From NCBI GenBank assembly GCA_030247855.1, contig JAPDRN010000177.1, positions 1-61,134 of the forward strand: a stretch of DNA of 61,134 nt, read 5' to 3'. The translations under genes and the position numbers were made by a program. Numbering within the stretch: the stretch's first letter is position 1; every line of letters starts with the position of its first letter. Under the pieces are notes generated by a model, which was not told the DNA's origin, did no database searches, and was given only the letters and a program-made list of their open reading frames with translations. Below, piece by piece: positions 34,838 to 42,365 of the stretch. Source of the DNA: Knufia peltigerae. Lineage: Eukaryota > Ascomycota > Eurotiomycetes > Chaetothyriales > Trichomeriaceae.

Positions 34838-37339
34838 ATGAGCACCTCCAGCACCACAACCGTCCACGAGACGGCTTCCACCATCAGCCTGCCGATCGAA
34901 GGCATGACCTGCGCCAGCTGTGTTGGCCGCGTTGAAGCGGCCTTGGCCAAGGTCGAGGGGGTCGCCAGCGTGTCGGTCAACCTGGCCACCGAGCGCGCGG
35001 ACATCCGCTCCTCTGGTCCGGTCGACCGCGATGCGCTGATCCAGGCAGTGGAGAAGGTGGGCTACGAAGTACCGGCCGCGACCACCGAACTGGCCGTGGA
35101 AGGCATGACCTGCGCGTCCTGCGTCGGCCGCGTGGAGCGCGCGCTGTTGGCGGTGCCGGGCGTCAGTCACGCCAGCGTCAACCTGGCCACCGAGCGTGCG
35201 ACCGTGCGCGGCGTTGCCGGCATCGACGCGCTGGTGGCGGCGATCGACAAGGTTGGATATGCGGCACGCGCGATCGATGGCGGTACCCAGGTCGATGAGG
35301 AAGCGGCGGAAAAGAAGGATGCCGAGCGGGTGGCGCTGAAGCGCGACCTGATCCTGGCCAGCGTGCTGGCGGCCCCCGTGTTCGTGCTGGAAATGGGCTC
35401 GCACCTGATCCCCGGCATGCACCATTGGGTGATGTCCACGATCGGCATGCAGGCCAGCTGGTACCTGCAGTTCGTGCTGACCACGCTGGTCCTGGCCATT
35501 CCCGGCCGGCGCTTCTACCAGAAGGGCTTCCCGGCGCTGCTGCGCCTGGCACCGGACATGAACTCGCTGGTGGCGGTGGGTACCGCGGCGGCGTTCGGTT
35601 ATTCGGTGGTGGCCACCTTCATCCCGCGCCTGCTGCCGGCGGGCACGGTGAATGTCTACTACGAAGCGGCGGCGGTGATCGTCGCGCTGATCCTGCTCGG
35701 CCGGTTCCTGGAAGTGCGTGCGAAAGGCCGCACCTCGGAGGCGATCAAGCGCCTGGTCAACCTGCAGGCCAAGGTGGCGCACGTCAGCCGCGAAGGGCGC
35801 ATCGTCGATATCCCGATCAACGAGGTGCTGCTGGGCGATCTGCTGGAAGTGCGTCCGGGCGAGCGCGTGCCGGTGGATGGTGAAGTGACCGACGGTCGCA
35901 GTTTCGTCGACGAGTCGATGATCACCGGCGAGCCGATCCCGGTGGAGAAGTCGGCTGGCAGCAGCGTGGTCGGCGGCACCGTCAACCAGAAGGGCGCGCT
36001 GACCCTGCGTGCGACCGCGGTGGGTGGGCAGACTATGCTGGCGCAGATCATCCGTCTGGTTGAACAGGCACAGGGTTCCAAGCTGCCGATCCAGGCCGTG
36101 GTCGACAAGGTGACGCTGTGGTTCGTGCCGGCGGTGATGCTGGCGGCGTTGGCCACCTTCCTGGTGTGGCTGATCTTCGGGCCGTCGCCGGCGCTGACCT
36201 TCGCGCTGGTCAATGCGGTGGCCGTGCTGATCATTGCCTGCCCGTGCGCGATGGGGCTGGCGACGCCGACCTCGATCATGGTCGGCACCGGCCGCGGCGC
36301 CGAGATGGGCGTGCTGTTCCGCAAGGGTGAGGCGCTGCAGCTGTTGAAGGATGCCAAGGTGGTGGCGGTGGACAAGACGGGCACCTTGACCGAAGGCCGA
36401 CCGCTGCTGACCGACCTGGAGATCGCCGACGGCTTCGATCGCGCGCAGGTACTGGCATGGGTGGCAGCGGTGGAATCGCGCTCGGAGCATCCGATCGCCC
36501 GCGCCATTGTCGAGGCGGCAACGGAGGAGGGCATCGCGCTGCCAGCGATGGTTGATTTCGAGTCGGTGACCGGCATGGGTGTGCGTGCCAGCGTCGACGG
36601 TGCGCGGGTGGAAGTGGGTGCCGACCGCTTCATGCGTTCGCTGGGCGTGGACATCGGCATGTTCGCTGCGCTGGCCGATCGCCTGGGCAACGAAGGAAAG
36701 TCGCCGCTGTATGCCGCCGTCGATGGCCGCCTGGCGGCGATCATCGCAGTCTCCGATCCGATCAAGCCGAGTACGCCGGCGGCCATTGCCGCCCTGCACC
36801 AGCTTGGCCTGAAGGTGGCCATGATCACCGGTGACAACGCCGCTACCGCGCAGGCCATTGCCCGCCAGCTCGGCATCGATGAAGTGGTGGCCGAAGTGCT
36901 GCCGGAAGGCAAGGTGGAGGCGGTGCGCCGGTTGAAGGCGGCTTACGGTCAGATCGCGTTCGTCGGTGATGGCATCAACGATGCGCCGGCGCTGGCCGAG
37001 GCTGATGTCGGCCTGGCCATCGGCACCGGTACCGACGTCGCGGTGGAGTCGGCCGACGTGGTGCTGATGTCCGGCAACCTGCAGGGTGTGCCCAACGCCA
37101 TCGCACTGTCGAAGGCGACCATCGGCAACATCCGCCAGAATCTGTTCTGGGCCTTTGCCTACAACACCGCATTGATCCCGGTCGCGGCGGGTGCGCTGTA
37201 TCCGGTATGGGGCGTGTTGCTGTCACCGGTGTTCGCCGCCGGTGCCATGGCGCTGTCCAGTGTGTTCGTGCTCGGCAATGCGCTGCGCCTGCGGCGCTTC
37301 CAGGCACCGATGGTTGAGGCGTCCCATGCAGCCCAGTGA
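34838..37339 (+). CDS. copA: Copper-exporting P1B-type ATPase
   Basis: An 833-residue P-type ATPase with two N-terminal heavy-metal domains (each GMTCASCVGRVE), eight transmembrane helices, the metal-translocating CPC motif (C468-P-C470 in IIACPCAMGLATP), phosphorylated Asp512 (DKTGTLTEG), TGDN and the hinge GDGINDAPAL. CPC with two GMTCASC domains specifies Cu(I) export to the periplasm. The cueR start lies 12 nt after its stop, so the two form an operon under a CueR-type promoter. Confidence 0.95.
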   Translation: MSTSSTTTVHETASTISLPIEGMTCASCVGRVEAALAKVEGVASVSVNLATERADIRSSGPVDRDALIQAVEKVGYEVPAATTELAVEGMTCASCVGRVERALLAVPGVSHASVNLATERATVRGVAGIDALVAAIDKVGYAARAIDGGTQVDEEAAEKKDAERVALKRDLILASVLAAPVFVLEMGSHLIPGMHHWVMSTIGMQASWYLQFVLTTLVLAIPGRRFYQKGFPALLRLAPDMNSLVAVGTAAAFGYSVVATFIPRLLPAGTVNVYYEAAAVIVALILLGRFLEVRAKGRTSEAIKRLVNLQAKVAHVSREGRIVDIPINEVLLGDLLEVRPGERVPVDGEVTDGRSFVDESMITGEPIPVEKSAGSSVVGGTVNQKGALTLRATAVGGQTMLAQIIRLVEQAQGSKLPIQAVVDKVTLWFVPAVMLAALATFLVWLIFGPSPALTFALVNAVAVLIIACPCAMGLATPTSIMVGTGRGAEMGVLFRKGEALQLLKDAKVVAVDKTGTLTEGRPLLTDLEIADGFDRAQVLAWVAAVESRSEHPIARAIVEAATEEGIALPAMVDFESVTGMGVRASVDGARVEVGADRFMRSLGVDIGMFAALADRLGNEGKSPLYAAVDGRLAAIIAVSDPIKPSTPAAIAALHQLGLKVAMITGDNAATAQAIARQLGIDEVVAEVLPEGKVEAVRRLKAAYGQIAFVGDGINDAPALAEADVGLAIGTGTDVAVESADVVLMSGNLQGVPNAIALSKATIGNIRQNLFWAFAYNTALIPVAAGALYPVWGVLLSPVFAAGAMALSSVFVLGNALRLRRFQAPMVEASHAAQ

Positions 37340-37351
37340 AGGAGCGATTGA

Positions 37352-37804
37352 ATGAACATCGGTGAAGCGTCGAAGGCATCCAGCGTGTCGGCCAAGATGA
37401 TCCGCTACTACGAGCAGATCGGCCTGATTCCTCAGGCTGACCGCACCGGAGCGGGCTATCGCGCCTATTCGCAGGCCGACGTGCATCGGCTGCGTTTCAT
37501 CCGTCGCGCACGCGATCTCGGCTTTTCGGTGGCCGAGATCACCAATCTGCTGGGCCTGTGGAACGACACCTCGCGGCACAGCGCCGACGTCAAGCGCCTG
37601 GCCGAGCAGCACATCGATGATCTGGAGCAGCGCATCGAGAACATGCGGCAGATGGCCGATACGCTGAAATCACTGATCAGCTGCTGTGCCGGCGACGACC
37701 GCCCCGAGTGCCCGATCCTGCAGCGGCTGGGGGAAGGCGAGGAGAGCGCTGTGCCGGTTGCAGCGCCCGCCGGGGCGGTACGCAGGCGCTCGCGCAGGAC
37801 CTGA
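37352..37804 (+). CDS. cueR: Copper-responsive MerR-family activator
   Basis: A 150-residue MerR-family protein. The N-terminal HTH is MNIGEASKASSVSAKMIRYYEQIGL, followed by a dimerisation helix and a C-terminal metal loop with Cys112 and Cys120 (ISCCAGDDRPECPIL). These are the same positions as the Cu(I) ligands of E. coli CueR. It would activate copA and the HMA chaperone through the two 21-bp dyads nearby. Confidence 0.94.
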   Translation: MNIGEASKASSVSAKMIRYYEQIGLIPQADRTGAGYRAYSQADVHRLRFIRRARDLGFSVAEITNLLGLWNDTSRHSADVKRLAEQHIDDLEQRIENMRQMADTLKSLISCCAGDDRPECPILQRLGEGEESAVPVAAPAGAVRRRSRRT

Positions 37805-37824
37805 CGAAGACCTGCGGAAAAGAA

Positions 37825-37859
37825 AATGCCCGACCCGGCAGTTGCACGGGACGGGCATT
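37825..37859. terminator. Bidirectional terminator between cueR and the HMA gene
   Basis: AATGCCCG (37825-37832) pairs with CGGGCATT (37852-37859), with extra inner pairing CCCG/CGGG. An A-run precedes (GAAAAGAAAA) and TTTT follows, so it can serve both convergent genes. Confidence 0.85.
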
Positions 37860-37882
37860 GTTTTACGCAGTTGGCAGGACGA

Positions 37883-38077
37883 TCAGGCGGTACGCGGCGG
37901 GAAACCCGCTTCGGTCAGCGCTGCAATGATCTGCGCTTCGCTGGCCGAGGTCTGCACCTGCACGCGGCGGCTGGGCGGGTCGGCCGACACCGTCGCCGCC
38001 GGGTCGACCAGTTCGATCGCCTTGGTCACGCTGCGCGCGCAGCCACCGCAGGTCATGCCTTCCACATGGAATTCCAT
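37883..38077 (-). CDS. copZ: Copper chaperone, heavy-metal-associated domain protein
   Basis: A 64-residue HMA-domain protein (MEFHVEGMTCGGCARSVTKAI) with the GMTCxxC copper site. It is a small cytosolic CopZ/Atx1-like carrier that would deliver Cu(I) to the N-terminal domains of CopA. ATG 38077 has an AAGGAGC ribosome site. It is convergent with cueR and has its own CueR-like box. Confidence 0.9.
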   Translation of the reverse strand: MEFHVEGMTCGGCARSVTKAIELVDPAATVSADPPSRRVQVQTSASEAQIIAALTEAGFPPRTA

Positions 38078-38111
38078 CTGTAGCTCCTTCGATTCACTTG
38101 GGGGTGGAGGC

Positions 38112-38142
38112 AGTGTGCACCTTGCAACGATGGCAGGGTCAA
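38112..38142 (-). promoter_or_regulatory. CueR-type promoter of the copper chaperone gene
   Basis: On the minus strand TTGACC (38142-38137) overlaps a 21-bp dyad (38119-38139) with arms ACCCTGC and GCAAGGT. The centre is nearly the same as in the copA box. The -10 19 nt downstream is weak (CACACT). Confidence 0.7.
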
Positions 38143-38166
38143 GCATTCCCCGAAGCGCAGGGGCCA

Positions 38167-38204
38167 CGAAAAACGGCAGCCACCTGTACCAGCGCGGCTG
38201 CCGT
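38167..38204 (-). terminator. Terminator of the second TonB receptor gene
   Basis: On the minus strand ACGGCAGCC and GGCTGCCGT form a 9-bp stem (38173-38204), followed by TTTTTCG. A second hairpin (CCCCGCC/GGCGGGG) lies between it and the receptor stop. Confidence 0.83.
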
Positions 38205-38240
38205 GGAGGATCGTCCCCGCCCGCAGGCGGGGGTAATGCC

Positions 38241-41200
38241 TTAGAACTTCCAGTTCACGCCGAAGTACAGCTGGCGGCCGGCGTAGATGTTGGACAGCAG
38301 GCGGGCCTGGCTGTCGTTGCCCAGATAGCTGCGCAGCTCGGACTTGGTGGCGTTGAGCACCGAGGCGGTCACGGTCCAGTCCGGGGTCAGGTTGTAGGCC
38401 ACGTTCAGATCAAGCTGGTCGTAGGGCTTGGTGTAGGTGGTGAGGCCGTTGTTGAGGCCGCCGACCACTTCACCACGACGGTTGTACGAGGCGCGCGCGA
38501 GGAACTTCTCGTTCTCGTAGAACACCGTCACGTTGGCCTGGTTCTTGGCGCTGCCCACCAGCGGCGAGGAACCGATCTCTTCGCCATCCAGCACGATCGA
38601 AGCCAGGTTGGTGTCGTTGTAGGTGTAATTGGCCTGTACGCCCAGACCGAAGTCAAAGGTGTACTGACCGTACAGTTCCACGCCCTGCGAGACACCGTCA
38701 CGGCCGTTGGCTTGGGTTTCATACTTCTGCACCGTCACCGATTGCCCGCCAACGGTCATCTGCTGGTCGCGCACCACCGGCACGGTGAAGTTGTCCACGT
38801 TCTTGCGGAACAGCGCCACGCCGGCTACCGAACCGGGCTTGAAGTACCACTCCAGGCCCAGGTCGAACTGCACGGCCTCGAACGGCTCCAGCGCCTTGTT
38901 GCTGCCCGAGCCATACCAGCCGGGGGTGTCGGTACCACCAGCGACGCGGCGGTCGTTGCTGTATTCCTCGCTGACGTAGCGCAGGCCGCCCGGGTAGGCG
39001 ATGGAGGTGTAGCTCGGGCGGGCGATCACCTTCGATGCGGCACCACGCAGCACCAGGTTGTCGGTGATGTCCCAGGCGATGTTGAAGCTGGGCAGGAAGT
39101 CGGTGTAGGTCTTGTCCAGCGAGCTGAGCGTGTAGACCTTGTCGCGGACCTGGTTGTCCGGCAGGCGCACGAAGCCGCCCTGGCAGCGCAGGTTCGGATC
39201 GGCGGCCGGATCATCGCAGCTCATCGGTGCACCGGCGGCGTTGTCCACGAAATAGTCGTTGAAGCGCTCGACCGAATCGCTGGACTGCGCGAACTGCTTG
39301 GTACGCACCACGCGCACACCGACGTTGCCGCGCACGCGATCGGTACGGAAGTTGGCCTGGAAGTAACCCGAGTAGATCTTTTCGTTGACGTCGTAGACGA
39401 AGTCTTCCTCGGTGCGGTTGTGCGAACCGCCGTAGGTCTTGTTCAGGTAATCGATGTAGGCCGGGTAGTTGACGCCCGGGAACACGTTGGCGTTGAAGCC
39501 ACCGGCAATGTTGCTGATCGGGTTGGACAGGAAGAAGCCCGGCTGCGCATTGCCTGCGGTCGGATCGCAACCGGCCTGGTAGCGGTTGTTGTCATAGTCG
39601 GCCGGGTCCAGGCCCGGGCACACCCAGTAGGTGTTGCCGGTGTTGCGATGCACCTTGCCGTCCCGGTACTTGGTGCCGAACTGGATCGAATCCAGCCAAC
39701 CGGCTTCGAACAGTTTGGTGAAATCGGCCTGGAAGTAGTTCTGCTCGACCTCGGTCTGCATCCACGACGAGTCGGTGGAGCCGGTGTCCACTTCGGCGAT
39801 GCCGGCCATCAACTGCTGCTGCAGATCCGGTGAGAACTGTGCCGATGGCGTACCGGTCAGGTCCCAGGCGGTGTAATTGACAGACTGCCATTCGTTGCCG
39901 ACCTTTCGGCGCGGCTTGGCCGACATCCGGAAGTTCATCGACGGGCCTCCTTCAGACCAGGTGCGGCCGCCGGTGAACGACGCCTTCCACAGCGGGCTGA
40001 TGTCCCAATCGATGGTCAGGTCGGCGGTCTGCGAGAGCGCTTTTTCCTTGCTGTAGCCACCGGTCAACTGCGGGGTAGGCATGGTGCAGTCATCCGGGCC
40101 CCAGCCGCCCGGCGCCAGGCCGGCCGCCTTCGCCTGCTCTTCGCTGCAGATATAAGTCTTGCCCGGCAGCTTTTCGAACTGTGCGCCGGTCACGATGCTG
40201 CCACTGGGGTCGAAGTCCAGCCCATTGAGCAGTCGTCCGCCAGCCCAGTTCCCGTCGCCGTTGAAGCGAGCCATGCTCCACTCCGGCACCTTCAGCATGT
40301 TCTGGGTGTAATCACCCTGCAGCTCGAAGCGGAAGTAGTTGGCGGTCAGGGTGAGGTTGTCGATCGGCTTGAACTGGAAAGTCAGCTGGCCGCCCTTGCG
40401 CTCACGCTTCTCTTCCTTCACCGCGAAGTTCACCGAGGTCGGCATGAAGAACTCGCTGTAGTTCTTGCCGGTCTGGTTGTTGAAGCCGGACTCGCCCCAC
40501 CAGTAGTGGATGCCGTCCTGTTCCAGCAGGTTGCCGTTGGCATCACGTGCGGTGGTGCCGTTGCCGTACCACTGGTAGTCCTCGGTGCTGGCTTCCATGG
40601 TGCGGCTGGTGCGCTTCTGCTGGGTCACGCCGACCAGCACGCCGAAACGCTCGTCCTTGCTGTGCCAGGAATACAGCGCCGACACCTGCGGGTCGACGTC
40701 GTGGCTGGTGTCGGACGAGGTTCCTTCCAGGTTCACGTAGCCGGAATTGGCTTCCATCTCCAGCGGGCGGCGGGTATGCAGGATGACCGTGCCGCCGATA
40801 CCGCCTTCGTCGATGCGCGCTTCCGGCGACTTGAACAGCTCGGCGCTGGACAGCATGTTCGACGGCAGCAGGGTGTAGTTGAACGAGCGGGTAGCTTCGT
40901 TGTTGGTTTCCGACGAAGCGACGAAGTTGCCGTTCAACTGGGTCAGGGTCAGGTCGGGCGCGAGGCCGCGCACGCTGACCGACTTGCCTTCGCCACCGCT
41001 GCGGGTGATGACCACGCCGGGCACGCGCTGCAGCGCGTCGGCCACGTTCTTGTCGGGGAACTTGCCAACGTCCTCGGCGGTGATCACTTCGACCACGGCA
41101 TTGGCGTCGCGCTTCTGCTGCAGGCTCTTTTCGATTGCGTAGCGGTAGCCGGTGACCTGGACGCTGTCCAGGGTGGTGGCGTCCTGCGCTCCGGTCGTTG

Positions 41201-41315
41201 CTGTCGCCTGCTGCGCGGAGGCGCCAAGCGGGGCGACGGCGGCGGCCAGGGCCAGCGCGATGGCCAGCGACAACGCGTCGTGGCCCTGTGTACGTGTTGA
41301 ATGCCTCATTGCCAT
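38241..41315 (-). CDS. TonB-dependent outer-membrane receptor (mannoside uptake, predicted)
   Basis: A 1024-residue receptor of the Caulobacter/Xanthomonas carbohydrate type. The signal peptide ends PLGASAQQ; SVQVTGYRYAIEKSLQQKRD is the family's N-terminal motif, ALQRVPGVVITRSGGEGK the plug, and the barrel ends YFGVNWKF. It should import mannose-containing oligosaccharides. It diverges from the GH92 gene, and two exact consensus operators (41363 and 41484) lie upstream of it. Either ATG at 41315 or the second at 41309, better spaced from GGGAG, may be used. Confidence 0.9.
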   Translation of the reverse strand: MAMRHSTRTQGHDALSLAIALALAAAVAPLGASAQQATATTGAQDATTLDSVQVTGYRYAIEKSLQQKRDANAVVEVITAEDVGKFPDKNVADALQRVPGVVITRSGGEGKSVSVRGLAPDLTLTQLNGNFVASSETNNEATRSFNYTLLPSNMLSSAELFKSPEARIDEGGIGGTVILHTRRPLEMEANSGYVNLEGTSSDTSHDVDPQVSALYSWHSKDERFGVLVGVTQQKRTSRTMEASTEDYQWYGNGTTARDANGNLLEQDGIHYWWGESGFNNQTGKNYSEFFMPTSVNFAVKEEKRERKGGQLTFQFKPIDNLTLTANYFRFELQGDYTQNMLKVPEWSMARFNGDGNWAGGRLLNGLDFDPSGSIVTGAQFEKLPGKTYICSEEQAKAAGLAPGGWGPDDCTMPTPQLTGGYSKEKALSQTADLTIDWDISPLWKASFTGGRTWSEGGPSMNFRMSAKPRRKVGNEWQSVNYTAWDLTGTPSAQFSPDLQQQLMAGIAEVDTGSTDSSWMQTEVEQNYFQADFTKLFEAGWLDSIQFGTKYRDGKVHRNTGNTYWVCPGLDPADYDNNRYQAGCDPTAGNAQPGFFLSNPISNIAGGFNANVFPGVNYPAYIDYLNKTYGGSHNRTEEDFVYDVNEKIYSGYFQANFRTDRVRGNVGVRVVRTKQFAQSSDSVERFNDYFVDNAAGAPMSCDDPAADPNLRCQGGFVRLPDNQVRDKVYTLSSLDKTYTDFLPSFNIAWDITDNLVLRGAASKVIARPSYTSIAYPGGLRYVSEEYSNDRRVAGGTDTPGWYGSGSNKALEPFEAVQFDLGLEWYFKPGSVAGVALFRKNVDNFTVPVVRDQQMTVGGQSVTVQKYETQANGRDGVSQGVELYGQYTFDFGLGVQANYTYNDTNLASIVLDGEEIGSSPLVGSAKNQANVTVFYENEKFLARASYNRRGEVVGGLNNGLTTYTKPYDQLDLNVAYNLTPDWTVTASVLNATKSELRSYLGNDSQARLLSNIYAGRQLYFGVNWKF

Positions 41316-41362
41316 CTCTCCCTCTCTCCTGGATTGATCCGGTGACTGACTGACGCGGAAAC

Positions 41363-41376
41363 TTGAATCGATCTAA
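41363..41376. promoter_or_regulatory. Predicted LacI-type operator, proximal site of second TonB receptor
   Basis: TTGAATCGATCTAA, a full consensus match 47 nt from the receptor start. It is identical to the site at 42258 in front of the GH92 gene. Confidence 0.8.
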
Positions 41377-41483
41377 TTCGTGATGCCGATCTTTGCCTTC
41401 GCCCTGCAGATGCAACGAGCGCTTGGCAGATGGCGCGGCACGTCCTGTCTTGCTCCCCAACTCCGGGCCATCGCGCTGTCGTC

Positions 41484-41497
41484 TTGGATCGATCTAA
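41484..41497. promoter_or_regulatory. Predicted LacI-type operator, distal site of second TonB receptor
   Basis: TTGGATCGATCTAA, a full consensus match 121 nt centre to centre from the proximal site. Two such sites would allow repression by looping. Confidence 0.78.
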
Positions 41498-41715
41498 GCG
41501 ATGGGCGGGGCGATTTTTAGCACGGCAACGGCGCCGACGCATGTTGCTGCGCAATATGGCAGCGACGTGTCGTACAAATGACCCTTTACGGAAAATTGCT
41601 GTAAGCGGTTACATGCGCAAATGGGCTGGGCCGGCCGGGCTGCGCCCAGCACCCGCAGAGGCCTTCAAGCCAGTGCGGCAGCAACAGCAGCAACAACAGC
41701 GGCGTTCCGTGGGAT

Positions 41716-41817
41716 GGCGGGGTGGGTCCGGTTGCGGGGGACGCTGCAAGTACGTCCCTGTAAGCTCGGTCGCGCCATCCATGGCGCTCACGCCCCCGCA
41801 ACCGGACCCACCCCGCC
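41716..41817. repeat. Long hairpin element A (25-nt perfect arms, 52-nt core)
   Basis: Positions 41716-41740 (ending GGTCCGGTTGCGGGGG) are exactly complementary to 41793-41817. The enclosed core is 52 nt and contains CGCGCCATCCATGGCGC. It shares its core with elements B and C, but its arm sequence is its own. Confidence 0.85.
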
Positions 41818-41820
41818 TTC

Positions 41821-41950
41821 GACAGTTTCCTGCGGCTGACAGTAGATCCACGCCATGCGTGGATGAAATCCAATCCATTCGATGATTTCGAAATCGGTAG
41901 GAACATCCATCCACGCATGGCGTGGATCTACCAGGCATCAGGAAACTGTC
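41821..41950. repeat. Composite palindrome: two inverted SMAG copies bounded by GACAGTTTCCTG
   Basis: GACAGTTTCCTG (41821-41832) and its complement CAGGAAACTGTC (about 41939-41950) bracket SMAG copies at 41842-41864 (direct) and 41909-41931 (inverted). The whole can fold as one long cruciform. Confidence 0.75.
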
Positions 41951-41956
41951 AGGGGT

Positions 41957-42134
41957 GGGGCGGTGTGGGTGTGCAGGACCGTTGGCGCCACGGATGGCGC
42001 CATCGAGCCCCCATGGGTGAGGGCGCTTTGCTTGCGAAGCACTGCTTCGCAAGCGCCCGAACGCACAGCCGCCAGCGGCTGGGCCGGACCGCGGAGCGGG
42101 GTTTACGGCGCGTCCTGCATACCCGCAGCGCCCC
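41957..42134. repeat. Hairpin element D, interrupted by an inserted hairpin
   Basis: Arms 41957-41978 and 42113-42134 pair over 22 nt with one mismatch and two G-T pairs. The core resembles elements A-C but is 134 nt instead of 52. The extra ~82 nt (about 42020-42100) begins with its own hairpin, GGGCGCTTTGC... / ...GCAAGCGCCC (42021-42058). Confidence 0.65.
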
Positions 42135-42257
42135 GCCCAGCTCGGGAGCCTGCTTCTGCTCTTGCTCCGGCCTCTGCAGGTGCCGGGCGCAGCCCGGCCG
42201 AAGCCCACCCCTCATGCTGCGCCGCAGAATGCATTGGGCGAAATCCCCATGCTCTAC

Positions 42258-42271
42258 TTGAATCGATCTAA
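42258..42271. promoter_or_regulatory. Predicted LacI-type operator upstream of the GH92 gene
   Basis: TTGAATCGATCTAA, identical to the proximal operator of the divergent TonB receptor, 94 nt before the GH92 start. Confidence 0.8.
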
Positions 42272-42365
42272 ATCCGCCGGGGTGCGGATTTGTACCGATG
42301 GAAACGAGGGCTCGGCCTGTGCGGTCGGTCCTTCGCTGCCGCCCTGCCGCCAAGGAGTCCTGCCC

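Larger units (their letters stand above)
41316..42365. other. Long divergent control region rich in repeats
   Basis: 1050 nt between the TonB receptor and GH92 genes with no convincing gene. Contents in order: two operators, hairpin element A (41716-41817), a GACAGTTTCCTG-bounded pair of inverted SMAG repeats (41821-41950), the interrupted hairpin element D (41957-42134), an AT-poor stretch and a third operator (42258). The palindromes isolate the two promoters from each other. Confidence 0.75.

Noticed and set aside
37686..39833. A 715-codon plus-strand frame
   Set aside because: It runs through a terminator, the antisense of the copper chaperone and the antisense of the second TonB receptor.
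41622..42365. Several short open frames in the 1-kb control region
   Set aside because: They coincide with palindromes, change frame at repeats and have no ribosome sites or family motifs.
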